NCBI GenBank assembly: GCA_902766655.1
Contig: CACXEL010000413.1
Coordinates: forward strand, 1-6,291
Length of the DNA stretch: 6,291 nucleotides
Origin: an uncultured Lachnospiraceae bacterium
GTDB lineage: Bacteria > Bacillota > Clostridia > Lachnospirales > Lachnospiraceae
Direction of reading: 5' to 3'
In this document: positions 1-5,753 of the stretch, in pieces
How the letters are laid out: every line of letters starts with the position of its first letter
Numbering within the stretch: the stretch's first letter is position 1
The notes under the pieces: generated by a model
Database searches by the model: none
What the model was told of the DNA's origin: nothing
Seen by the model: the letters and a program-made list of their open reading frames with translations, nothing else
Program-made: the position numbers and the translations under genes

Positions 1-285
1 CCGCTCCTTCGCAGGCATGCCGCATACCCGATCCCTGACAGAGGATTATTGTCGGACTACCTGCAGGCTGCCCCTGAGGAGCTGCGGGAGAGTCTTGGAG
101 TCGTTTTCCGCACCTACTACAGGGTCATATATGGAAATGAGGCCACTCCGAGCTGCGACGTGCAGGTGAGCGAACAGGCAAAGGCAATCAGAGAGGCGCT
201 GCGCAGGTATTCGTTTGACCGGACAGGGCGTGATGGGATTCAGCAGTTCATTGCTGCGCATAAGTTTCATAAGAAAGCGGATTGA
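1..285 (+). CDS. C-terminal fragment of an unidentified protein
   Basis: The frame is open from the first base to a TGA at 283-285, giving about 94 residues without an initiating codon that has to be used. A TTG at 49 could in principle start a 78-residue protein, but the GAGGA before it sits only 3 bases away, too close for a good ribosome binding site. I therefore read this as the tail of a longer gene entering from the left. The visible part is soluble, charged and probably helical, with Arg/Glu-rich stretches (for example around SEQAKAIREALRRYSF) and a basic end (HKFHKKAD). There is no signal peptide, membrane segment or motif I recognise, so I assign no function. A hairpin terminator follows within about 20 bases, which supports this being the true end of a transcription unit. 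Confidence 0.6.
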   Translation, partial: PLLRRHAAYPIPDRGLLSDYLQAAPEELRESLGVVFRTYYRVIYGNEATPSCDVQVSEQAKAIREALRRYSFDRTGRDGIQQFIAAHKFHKKAD

Positions 286-305
286 CAGCAAATTCGCGTT
301 TATAT

Positions 306-347
306 AAGAAGAGGCTCCCACACCGATTTGTGCGGCAGCCTCTTTTT
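306..347 (+). terminator. Rho-independent terminator after the left-edge gene
   Basis: A hairpin has outer arms GAGGCT (311-316) and AGCCTC (337-342), inner pairs CC/GG and CAC/GTG, and a loop of about 6 bases, followed by TTTTT at 343-347. The A-rich run just before the stem pairs with the T tract. Read on the other strand, the same hairpin is followed by TTCTTATAT. It could therefore also end the MATE transcript arriving from the right, though less efficiently. Confidence 0.8.
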
Positions 348-481
348 GTGAGTGTCTTTAGCGGATATGAAGCCATCATGTGATAAGATGCGGCAGCTTT
401 TGTTCCCGGAAATTGACGAAAAGCTTCAGCCAGGGAGTCTGCTAAGCTGATATGAGCATGCACTGCCGATTGACGATTCCA

Positions 482-1816
482 TCAGCAGGCCAGCGCGATC
501 TGCCGGCTCCAGCTGCTGCAGAGCATGAGTGCAATGGCGGTGGAAATCAGCGAAGGGACAGCGTTTGCATAGATGATGCCGGTCAGGCCGAAGAGGCGCT
601 CCATGACGATGAGGACCGGAAGGAAGACGATGCCCTTCTGGAGCAGGGAGGTCAGGGTCGCATAGCCTACTTTGCCGGTGGCCTGCAGGTAGGTGGAGCA
701 CATATGGTAGACGCTCTCGATGGGAACCGCCACCAGCGTGCCCAGCATCATCTGCTTTCCGAGGGAAATGATGTCCGGATCCGGGCTGAAAGCTGCCACG
801 AACTGCTCCCGGAAGAGGAAGAAGCCGGCGGACATGAGGGTCGAGAAGATGAGGCATACACCGCCTATGCCCAGAACGATTTTGCGGAGACGGGCCTGGT
901 CCCTGGCTCCGTAAACGTAGGAGATGGCCGGCTGGACGCCCATGCAGATGCCCATGGCGATCATCGGGATCAGCATGGCGCTCTTGCCGGAGACGTTGCG
1001 GGCGGCGATGGCTACATTTCCGTAGGAGACGGTCAGGCGGTTCGAGATAGTGGAGCTGAAGCTCATGAGCAGGGTGCTGGCTGCCATGGGCAGACCCAGG
1101 CTGAGCACATGCAGAGAGACGTCTTTTTTGAGCGTGAAATCCTTCAGGGACAGGGAGAAGGCAGGCTTCTGAGATACCGTCCGGAGCAGGAGCAGGAGGC
1201 TTACGACGTTGCCGAGCACAGTGGCGAGCGCCGCGCCGCTGCAGCCCCAACGGAAGACGGCGATGAAGAGCGGGTCCAGCGCGACGTTGAGCAGGGTGCC
1301 GGTGAGTGAGGCCATCATCGCGTTCTTCACGTCGCCATCGGCGCGGACGGTGTTTCCCAGGGCGCCGCTCATGATCAGAAAGGGGGCGCCAAGGCCAAGG
1401 ATGCGGAGATACTCAGCGGTGTAGGCAGCGGTCGATTCATCCGTGCCCAGGAGGGCAAGAAGAGGATTCATACCGCCCAGGATCAGGGCGCCGAGCACGA
1501 TGCCGAGACCGAGCGAAGCGTAGAGGACGAAGGAGCTGTATTGCTTCACCAGGTCCTCGCGGCCCTCGCCCAGGGCGATGGAGCTGGCCGTGCAGCCGCC
1601 GAAGCCGATCAGCGTGTTGAAGGCGGAGATGGCGGAGAAGACCGGTCCCGCCAGGGAGATGGCGGCCAGCTGGAAACGGTCGCCTGTCCTGCCGATGAAA
1701 AAGACGTCGGCCATGTTATAGAGGACGGTGACCATCATGATCAGGATGACGGGGAGGCTGAGCTTTACGAGCAGCTCGGGAATACTTCCTTCCCGCATGA
1801 GTTTTTCGTTCTTCAT
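482..1816 (-). CDS. MATE-family multidrug/toxin efflux transporter, MepA-like
   Basis: This encodes a 444-residue integral membrane protein of the MATE family, which exports cationic drugs or metabolites in exchange for Na+ or H+. The length is normal for the family (about 440-460). Twelve hydrophobic segments are arranged as two six-helix halves, with a more polar linker around residues 215-235. Family hallmarks are visible: an N-terminal EGSIPELLVKLSLPV leading into helix 1; RADGD at 158-162; NVALDPLFI at 177-185; GVQPAISYVYGA at 293-304, very close to the MepA/clostridial MATE consensus; and LQATGK at 377-382. The start is ATG at 1814-1816 with AAGGAGA about 8 bases upstream. It is transcribed away from a TetR-type regulator, the usual layout for regulated drug pumps. 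The substrate cannot be read from sequence. The MepA-like subgroup is assigned by motif resemblance only, and coupling-ion specificity is unknown. The reading frame is intact. Confidence 0.93.
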   Translation of the reverse strand: MKNEKLMREGSIPELLVKLSLPVILIMMVTVLYNMADVFFIGRTGDRFQLAAISLAGPVFSAISAFNTLIGFGGCTASSIALGEGREDLVKQYSSFVLYASLGLGIVLGALILGGMNPLLALLGTDESTAAYTAEYLRILGLGAPFLIMSGALGNTVRADGDVKNAMMASLTGTLLNVALDPLFIAVFRWGCSGAALATVLGNVVSLLLLLRTVSQKPAFSLSLKDFTLKKDVSLHVLSLGLPMAASTLLMSFSSTISNRLTVSYGNVAIAARNVSGKSAMLIPMIAMGICMGVQPAISYVYGARDQARLRKIVLGIGGVCLIFSTLMSAGFFLFREQFVAAFSPDPDIISLGKQMMLGTLVAVPIESVYHMCSTYLQATGKVGYATLTSLLQKGIVFLPVLIVMERLFGLTGIIYANAVPSLISTAIALMLCSSWSRQIALAC

Positions 1817-1864
1817 AGTAGTAGTCTCCTTGATGTATTATTCTATCGATGAATAACCAGACAC

Positions 1865-1893
1865 TTGTTTTCTTAATGCAAGTATAGTATAGT
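1865..1893 (+). promoter_or_regulatory. Promoter of the TetR-family regulator gene
   Basis: On the plus strand, TTGTTT (1865-1870) is followed by a 17-base spacer and TATAGT (1888-1893). Transcription would begin near 1900, about 60 bases before the regulator start codon. The -35 box overlaps the inner end of the left inverted-repeat arm. The -10 region lies in the tandem AGTATAGTATAG sequence, which also supplies the opposing promoter. Confidence 0.65.
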
Positions 1894-1914
1894 TCTCCTT
1901 GGAAAAATGTTCAA
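1886..1914 (-). promoter_or_regulatory. Promoter of the MATE gene
   Basis: Read on the minus strand, there is a TTGAAC -35 box (1909-1914), a 17-base spacer and a TATACT -10 box (1886-1891). This is a near-consensus sigma-70-type promoter. Transcription would begin around 1879, leaving a leader of about 60 bases before the MATE start codon. The -10 box overlaps the -10 box of the opposing tetR promoter by 4 bases. Confidence 0.75.
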
Positions 1915-1959
1915 CCGATAATATTCGAATAAGTGTCTGGATAATGAGAGGATACAGTC

Positions 1960-2541
1960 ATGAATGTGAAGAACAATCGCCTGAACAGGGAGACGGATGA
2001 GAGAATAATTGAGACGGTGTACCGGATGATGACGGAGGAGCACCGGCCGATCGGGAAGATCACCGTGCGGGAGATCTGTGAGAGGGCAGACATCCACCGG
2101 TCAACATTTTACGCGCACTACCAGGACGTGTACGACCTGGTCGAGCGGGTGGAGACGAGTATGTCCCGCCAGCTGACGGAGACCTTCTTCCGGAAGCTCG
2201 ACGAGAATGCCCATGCGAGGGAGTGCTTCACAGAGCTGTTTTCATTTATCCGTGACCACAAGGAGTTCTATCTGTATTACCTTTCTGAGAGCAGAAAGTT
2301 CGGCGTCCTGCAGCTCGCCTGGGATGTGATTCGGGAACGTTACAGCGGAACGGAAGTGAGCCCCCGGACTTTTGGCGCGGAGAATTATGAGGAGATGGAG
2401 TACCACGGCGCCTTCTTCCTCATCGGAATGACGGCCGTTGTGAAGATGTGGCTGCAGAAAGGCTGCCGGGAGGAACCGGCTGAGCTGTACGATTTGATCC
2501 GCCGGCAGGGAGACGTGCAGGAGGCCATGATCGGATGGTAG
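1960..2541 (+). CDS. TetR/AcrR-family transcriptional regulator
   Basis: This encodes a 193-residue DNA-binding regulator of normal TetR length (about 180-220). The N-terminal helix-turn-helix lies at about residues 34-54. It begins ITVREICERADI and continues into HRSTFYAHYQDVYDLV, the very conserved recognition-helix end of the family (STFYxHYxDxxDL). The remaining helical part (about 70-193) would be the dimerisation and ligand-binding domain. It resembles the C-terminal domains of DhaS-like or clostridial TetR proteins, including a hydrophobic FFLIGMTAVVKMWLQKG segment at about 151-167 typical of the dimer interface. The start is ATG at 1960 with GAGAGG 8 bases upstream. It is divergent from the MATE gene and shares its control region. 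Inference: it represses the pump and probably itself, and a small ligand releases it. The ligand is unknown. Confidence 0.9.
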   Translation: MNVKNNRLNRETDERIIETVYRMMTEEHRPIGKITVREICERADIHRSTFYAHYQDVYDLVERVETSMSRQLTETFFRKLDENAHARECFTELFSFIRDHKEFYLYYLSESRKFGVLQLAWDVIRERYSGTEVSPRTFGAENYEEMEYHGAFFLIGMTAVVKMWLQKGCREEPAELYDLIRRQGDVQEAMIGW

Positions 2542-2602
2542 GAAATTGAGTCAGCTCTCTGGAATCGCATGGAATTGACAGTAATTGAAAAATGCAGACA
2601 GC

Positions 2603-2644
2603 AAAAGAGCCTTGCCTGTAAAGAAGTACAGGCAGGGCTCTTTT
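2603..2644. terminator. Bidirectional rho-independent terminator between convergent genes
   Basis: An 18-bp stem (2603-2620 with 2627-2644), perfect apart from one G-T wobble pair, closes a 6-base loop. It carries AAAA at one end and TTTT at the other, so it yields a hairpin followed by a U tract in both directions. It lies 61 bp after the regulator stop codon and 23 bp after the glycosyltransferase stop codon, and so ends both converging transcripts. Confidence 0.93.
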
Positions 2645-2667
2645 CCCGGATTGTCATGAAACGCAGT

Positions 2668-3615
2668 TCATCCGATTTTCCGGACGTTTTCATCGCTGGC
2701 CTCGGAGATAATATAATGCGGCCTGTTCTTGGTCTCCATGTAGGTCTTGGCCAGGTATTGCCCTATGACGCCCAGCATGGTCAACTGGAGCCCGCCGATA
2801 AAGAGGATCAGGCAGATGATGGTGGCCCAACCCGCGACCGGATCTCCGACAAGAAGATACTTGATGATGACGAAGGCCAGATAGAGGAAGGCGATGATCG
2901 TCATGATCACGCCCAGGCCGGAGGCGATGCTGAGAGGCGCCTGCGTAAAGCTGAAGATCCCGTCACAGGCGTAGCGGAAGAGCTTCCAGAAGCTCCACTT
3001 GGACTCGCCGGCGACGCGCTCTGTGTTCTCCTGCGGGAGCCACTTTGTCCGGAAGCCGACCCAGCTGAAGATGCCCTTGGAAAACCGGTTGTACTCGGAC
3101 ATGGCCAGCACCGCATCCACCATCTCGCGTGTCATGAGCCTGTAATCCTGAGCACCGTCGATGATCTCCGCCTCCGAGAAGCGGTTGATCAGGGCGTAGA
3201 AGCGCCTGGCGAACCAGGAGCGGACAGGCGGTTCTCCCTTCCTGTTAATGCGCCGGGTAGCCACACTGTCGTACTCGCCGGACTCTAGAAATGCATACAT
3301 TTCCGGGAGGAGGGCCGGAGGGTGCTGGAGGTCTGCGTCCAGGACGGCAACGTAATCGCCTTTGGCGTTCGAGAAGCCAGCGTACATGGCGGATTCCTTG
3401 CCGAAATTCCGGGAGAAGGAGAGGTAGACGACGTGGCTGTCCGCGGAGGCGAGCTCCTTCAGGATCCGGAGGGTCCCGTCCCGGCTTCCGTCATTTACGA
3501 AGATGAGTTCATATTCCACATCCATGCCGTTCAGGACTTTCACAGCCTCGGCATAGAAGAGGGGAATGGAAGCCTCCTCGTTGTAACAGGGAATGATGAG
3601 TGAGATTTTTTTCAT
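2668..3615 (-). CDS. GtrB/DPM1-type membrane glycosyltransferase (family GT2)
   Basis: This is a 315-residue enzyme of the DPM1/GtrB class, which transfers a sugar from a nucleotide donor to a polyprenyl phosphate on the cytoplasmic face of the membrane. The GT-A domain fills residues 1-225. It has the SLIIPCYNEE start (5-14), VNDGSRDGT (40-48) for the nucleotide, NFGKESAMYAGF (70-81), the DAD metal site within VLDADLQHPP (91-100), and AQDYRLM (155-161), all standard in this subfamily. NRFSKGIFSWVGF (176-188) precedes an amphipathic stretch. Two transmembrane helices follow at about 230-255 and 263-288, with a short cytoplasmic tail. Length and architecture match GtrB/CsbB/YkcC-like proteins. 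The start at 3613-3615 has AGAGG 5 bases upstream. It ends at a shared terminator and lies 84 bp after the URO-D-like gene, possibly in one transcript. The sugar and final acceptor are unknown, and no GtrA-like flippase is in view. Confidence 0.92.
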   Translation of the reverse strand: MKKISLIIPCYNEEASIPLFYAEAVKVLNGMDVEYELIFVNDGSRDGTLRILKELASADSHVVYLSFSRNFGKESAMYAGFSNAKGDYVAVLDADLQHPPALLPEMYAFLESGEYDSVATRRINRKGEPPVRSWFARRFYALINRFSEAEIIDGAQDYRLMTREMVDAVLAMSEYNRFSKGIFSWVGFRTKWLPQENTERVAGESKWSFWKLFRYACDGIFSFTQAPLSIASGLGVIMTIIAFLYLAFVIIKYLLVGDPVAGWATIICLILFIGGLQLTMLGVIGQYLAKTYMETKNRPHYIISEASDENVRKIG

Positions 3616-3656
3616 AAGCGCCTCTGATGCTTGGATGAATGGACGCAGGTGTCTCT

Positions 3657-3686
3657 GGCAGCCTGCAGTGACATGAATGGGCTGCC
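3657..3686. repeat. Small inverted repeat between the URO-D-like and glycosyltransferase genes
   Basis: GGCAGCC at 3657-3663 and GGCTGCC at 3680-3686 could form a 7-bp GC-rich hairpin with a 16-base loop. No T tract follows on the minus strand, so it is a poor intrinsic terminator. It might stabilise or attenuate a joint transcript, or it may have no role. The same gap carries ATGAATGG twice (3635-3642 and 3673-3680), 38 bp apart. Confidence 0.3.
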
Positions 3687-3699
3687 AAATGCTGCAGCC

Positions 3700-4686
3700 T
3701 CAGGCATGTCTGCCTGCTTCTTTTGCGGCCTCTGTGACCCAGCGGATCCTCTCCGTGCCTATATTCTGAAGGGAGCAGTCAGGGCCCAGCATATATCCCC
3801 TGGTTCCGCCCAGGGCGATCAGTCTGCGGGTCTCATTTTTGATCTCTTCCCTGGTACCGGTCTGGAGCAGGCAGCCGAGCCGGTTGTCGAAGCCGCCGTA
3901 GGCGGGCAGACCGTGGAAGAATTCGCGGATCTCGGGAATCGTCATGTGGTCGACGTAAGACGCCCAGCTGATTGCATTGGCCGGGTAGTCCTGCCAGTCC
4001 GTCAGGCGGTCAGTCGTGCCCGCCTCGTCGGCATCCCAACCGCAGCAGTGCAGAACGACGTACTCTGACACCTTGTGCAGATGGTCGAGCTCTCTCTTTT
4101 CGGCAGGGCGGACCCAGGACCGGTATTCCTCGGCCGTGAACCTGGTCAGCTCAGCGTTCTGGGCGCTGTAGAGGAAGCCGTCCACGCCGCCTTCATCAAG
4201 AAGCGAATCCATGAGACCGATATGGTCGTCCGCGATCACTTCACAGGCGTGCAGGACAGCCTTCGGATCCTCCCGCATCCAGGCCATCATCTGGTCCCAG
4301 CCGACCTGGAGCCTCAGGAGTGAGAGCGGGTTGAAGGTGGTGTAGATCGTGACGGCGTCTCCGTTCAGTGCGCTTGTGATGCCTTTGGCCCGCTCGACCT
4401 GCCTTCGAATATACGGGTGGTCCATCGGAATATGGGCTATGTCGTAGAGCTTCTTCACGTCATACGGGGGCTTCAGGGCTTCCGCAGGCCAGCCGAAGAA
4501 GCCGTCGGAGGAGATCTTGAGCATGTCTTCTCCGGTCTCCAGGAAGAAGGTGAGGTGCCTGGCCTTCATTTTATCCTCAGGCAGGTCGGATGGAAAATGC
4601 CACCAGAAGCACGAAGGCACGTAATCAACTTCTTTGTTATGGAAGAAAGCCTTTACACGTTCTTTTTTCGTCATTTGTTCATACAT
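3700..4686 (-). CDS. Uroporphyrinogen decarboxylase-superfamily protein, corrinoid methyltransferase-like
   Basis: This is a 328-residue cytosolic TIM-barrel protein of the URO-D superfamily, in the branch that includes MtaA/CmuA-type cobalamin methyltransferases rather than heme enzymes. The MRQAGR substrate-binding signature of HemE is absent from the N-terminus, which reads VDYVPSCFWWHFPSDLP. The zinc/thiol site characteristic of MtaA-like proteins (His-x-Cys ... Cys) appears intact: His213 and Cys215 in VLHCCGWD, and Cys304 in MLGPDCSLQ. Members move methyl groups between corrinoid proteins and thiols or other acceptors, and many are uncharacterised. The substrate here is unknown, and no corrinoid protein or activase is in view. 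The start is set at ATG 4684-4686 because GAGG lies 8 bases before it. An in-frame ATG 33 bases further up (4719) has no ribosome binding site, nor does the one at 4674. It is preceded by a strong promoter and may be co-transcribed with the downstream glycosyltransferase. Confidence 0.82.
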   Translation of the reverse strand: MYEQMTKKERVKAFFHNKEVDYVPSCFWWHFPSDLPEDKMKARHLTFFLETGEDMLKISSDGFFGWPAEALKPPYDVKKLYDIAHIPMDHPYIRRQVERAKGITSALNGDAVTIYTTFNPLSLLRLQVGWDQMMAWMREDPKAVLHACEVIADDHIGLMDSLLDEGGVDGFLYSAQNAELTRFTAEEYRSWVRPAEKRELDHLHKVSEYVVLHCCGWDADEAGTTDRLTDWQDYPANAISWASYVDHMTIPEIREFFHGLPAYGGFDNRLGCLLQTGTREEIKNETRRLIALGGTRGYMLGPDCSLQNIGTERIRWVTEAAKEAGRHA

Positions 4687-4694
4687 ATAGCATA

Positions 4695-4698
4695 CCTC
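4695..4698 (-). promoter_or_regulatory. Ribosome binding site deciding the URO-D-like gene start
   Basis: GAGG on the minus strand lies 8 bases before the ATG at 4684-4686. Neither of the other in-frame ATGs (4717-4719 and 4672-4674) has a comparable site, so the 328-residue form is preferred over the longer 339-residue reading. Confidence 0.65.
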
Positions 4699-4747
4699 GA
4701 TTGCCCTCGGAGGAGCCATGTGGGGAGTGCCTGTGTTTCATAGGTCC

Positions 4748-4776
4748 ATTATAGTCGGAAATCTGCCATGCCGCAA
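4748..4776 (-). promoter_or_regulatory. Promoter of the URO-D-like gene
   Basis: On the minus strand, TTGCGG (4771-4776), a 17-base spacer and a perfect TATAAT (4748-4753) form a strong sigma-70-type promoter. Transcription would begin near 4741, giving a leader of about 55 bases before the start at 4686. This also argues against the upstream ATG at 4719, which would leave a leader of only about 20 bases with no ribosome binding site. Confidence 0.75.
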
Positions 4777-4880
4777 CGCTCACCCGGAAGAGGGCGGGAG
4801 AAAATGCTGCACCGGTCCTTTGGGGCGGAAGACGGTCTTTCCTCAAAATTCTTCGATTTCGAGAAAAAAGGCCGGATCTT

Positions 4881-4894
4881 ATTCCTGCAGGGAT
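4881..4894. repeat. Palindrome at the -35 position of the DUF5058-like gene promoter
   Basis: ATTCCTGCAGGGAT is a 14-base palindrome with one mismatched (wobble-type) pair and a perfect CCTGCAGG core. It covers the position where a -35 box would be expected for the TATAAT at 4904-4909, and no good -35 box is present. It could be a regulator site, but short palindromes also occur by chance. Confidence 0.3.
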
Positions 4895-4900
4895 GGGAAG

Positions 4901-4909
4901 TGTTATAAT
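4901..4909 (+). promoter_or_regulatory. Extended -10 promoter of the membrane-protein operon
   Basis: TGTTATAAT is a perfect TATAAT box (4904-4909) preceded by TGn, the extended -10 form that can work with a weak -35. The spaced -35 position (about 4880-4887) has no TTGACA-like sequence. Transcription would begin near 4916, about 39 bases before the start codon at 4955. The reliance on an extended -10, together with the palindrome at the -35 position, suggests regulated expression. Confidence 0.65.
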
Positions 4910-4954
4910 AGATAAGTATTTTTTCTGTCTCTTTCAAAGAAAGGAGATCGTCTT

Positions 4955-5740
4955 ATGAACCTATTGTCTCAGCTCAACAGTCCGTTCATGTACCTGCTAT
5001 GCGGAGTCATCATTCTGTTCGTCGCGGGCATCTGTATCCTCTTTGCCGTGCGCGCATACAGGGCCGGCAAGGCCATCGGGATCGACGAGGTCCGGATGAA
5101 GCGCGTGATCATGGCCAGTACGACATTTTCCGTGCTTCCCAGTATCGGCATACTCCTGGGCGTCATCGCCCTCTCGGGAAGCCTGGGAACACCCTGGCCC
5201 TGGCTTCGGCTGTCCGTCATCGGCGCTCTGCATTACGAGACCCAGATGGCTGACGCCGCCGCGCAGGCGGTCGGGATCGGCGGCCTTTCCGGCACCAACA
5301 TGACGCCGGAAGCCTTCGCCACCATAGCGCTCGTTATGAGCTTCTGCATTACGTGGGGCATGGTCCTCATGATGGTGAACGGGAAAGCTTATTCCACACG
5401 GCTCACCGCGCCGCCGGACGCCGACACAAAGAAAAAGGGAAAGAAAAAGAAGAACTCCATGGCCGGTTTCGGAGACATCGCGATGACGGCCATGTTCATC
5501 GGCCTGGTCTCCGCCTACATTGCCGGGTATATCGGCACGATCGTCTCCGGCGAAGGCCGTCTGACCTTCATGGGCAGCGCGCTTCCGCTTGCAGTCGCAG
5601 CCGTCGCTGCCGCTGCCATGGGCTTTTTCATCTGGCTCAGGAAGAAGACCGGTGCCGAGTGGCTGGACAGCTTCTCCGTCGCGGCCAGCATGTTGATTGC
5701 GATGACTGCAGCCGTGTTCCTGCGGAGTATTCTGGGCTGA
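4955..5740 (+). CDS. DUF5058-like six-helix membrane protein, possible transporter subunit
   Basis: This is a 261-residue polytopic membrane protein. Hydrophobic segments lie at about residues 9-33, 52-76, 118-142, 171-196, 205-228 and 238-259, giving six predicted helices. Between helices 2 and 3 is a conserved-looking LPSIGILLGVIAL ... WPWLRLSVIGALHYE region (about 61-95), which I associate with the DUF5058 family of Firmicutes membrane proteins. That assignment comes from memory of the motif, not a search. The loop between helices 3 and 4 holds DTKKKGKKKKN (157-167), a strongly positive stretch expected to be cytoplasmic. The start ATG has AAGGAG 8 bases upstream. A second membrane protein follows after 13 bp, indicating an operon and probably a joint complex. 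It is divergent from the URO-D-like gene. Function is unknown; an uptake or efflux role is inference. Confidence 0.8.
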   Translation: MNLLSQLNSPFMYLLCGVIILFVAGICILFAVRAYRAGKAIGIDEVRMKRVIMASTTFSVLPSIGILLGVIALSGSLGTPWPWLRLSVIGALHYETQMADAAAQAVGIGGLSGTNMTPEAFATIALVMSFCITWGMVLMMVNGKAYSTRLTAPPDADTKKKGKKKKNSMAGFGDIAMTAMFIGLVSAYIAGYIGTIVSGEGRLTFMGSALPLAVAAVAAAAMGFFIWLRKKTGAEWLDSFSVAASMLIAMTAAVFLRSILG

Positions 5741-5746
5741 GGAGGT
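5741..5746 (+). promoter_or_regulatory. Ribosome binding site of the downstream membrane-protein gene
   Basis: GGAGGT begins on the base after the preceding stop codon and lies 7 bases before the ATG at 5754. This near-perfect site with almost no intergenic space implies coupled translation of the two membrane proteins. Confidence 0.85.
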
Positions 5747-5753
5747 GGATATC

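Larger units (their letters stand above)
1857..1940. repeat. Inverted repeat enclosing the divergent promoters (candidate operator)
   Basis: CCAGACACTT at 1857-1866 recurs as its exact reverse complement AAGTGTCTGG at 1931-1940. Extending the comparison to 17 bases (1854-1870 against 1927-1943) gives 14 matches. Arm starts are 74 bp apart, about seven helical turns, so both arms face the same side of the DNA. Each arm lies in the early transcribed region of one of the two divergent genes, and one overlaps a -35 box. This fits a regulator-binding pair, most simply for the adjacent TetR-type protein. Neither arm is itself palindromic, which is unusual for TetR sites. The outer edges are flanked by ATAA on both sides, so a tiny inserted element is an alternative. 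Confidence 0.55.

Noticed and set aside
395..425. Inverted repeat AGCTTTT...AAAAGCT downstream of the MATE gene as a terminator
   Set aside because: It is only 7 AT-rich pairs around a 17-base loop with no T tract following on either strand. The hairpin at 306-347 is a far better terminator.
426..1250. Minus-strand open frame (274 codons) overlapping the MATE gene in another frame
   Set aside because: It is a frame shadow with a Pro/Arg/His-rich product and no motif. The MATE frame has all family hallmarks and the ribosome binding site.
452..1309. Long plus-strand open frame (285 codons) antisense to the MATE gene
   Set aside because: It lies wholly across an intact, clearly recognisable MATE gene. 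Its translation is rich in Gly, His, Asp, Glu and Arg with no domain, as expected for a shadow frame in GC-rich DNA.
2569..3288. Plus-strand open frame (239 codons) antisense to the glycosyltransferase, starting before the terminator
   Set aside because: It would run through the strong bidirectional terminator at 2603-2644, and its acidic low-complexity product matches nothing. The glycosyltransferase on the other strand is unambiguous.
3700..4686. HemE, heme-biosynthetic uroporphyrinogen decarboxylase
   Set aside because: The N-terminal MRQAGR-type arginine signature is missing, no other heme genes are present, and the methyltransferase-type His/Cys/Cys set is present instead.
4687..4719. 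Longer N-terminus (11 extra residues) for the URO-D-like protein
   Set aside because: The ATG at 4717-4719 has no ribosome binding site and lies about 20 bases after the likely transcription start. The ATG at 4684-4686 has GAGG at ideal spacing.
4849..4865. Degenerate palindrome around TTCTTCGATTTCGAGAA in the divergent region
   Set aside because: Several pairs are mismatched or wobble, and it is not placed on a promoter element, so it is no better than chance.
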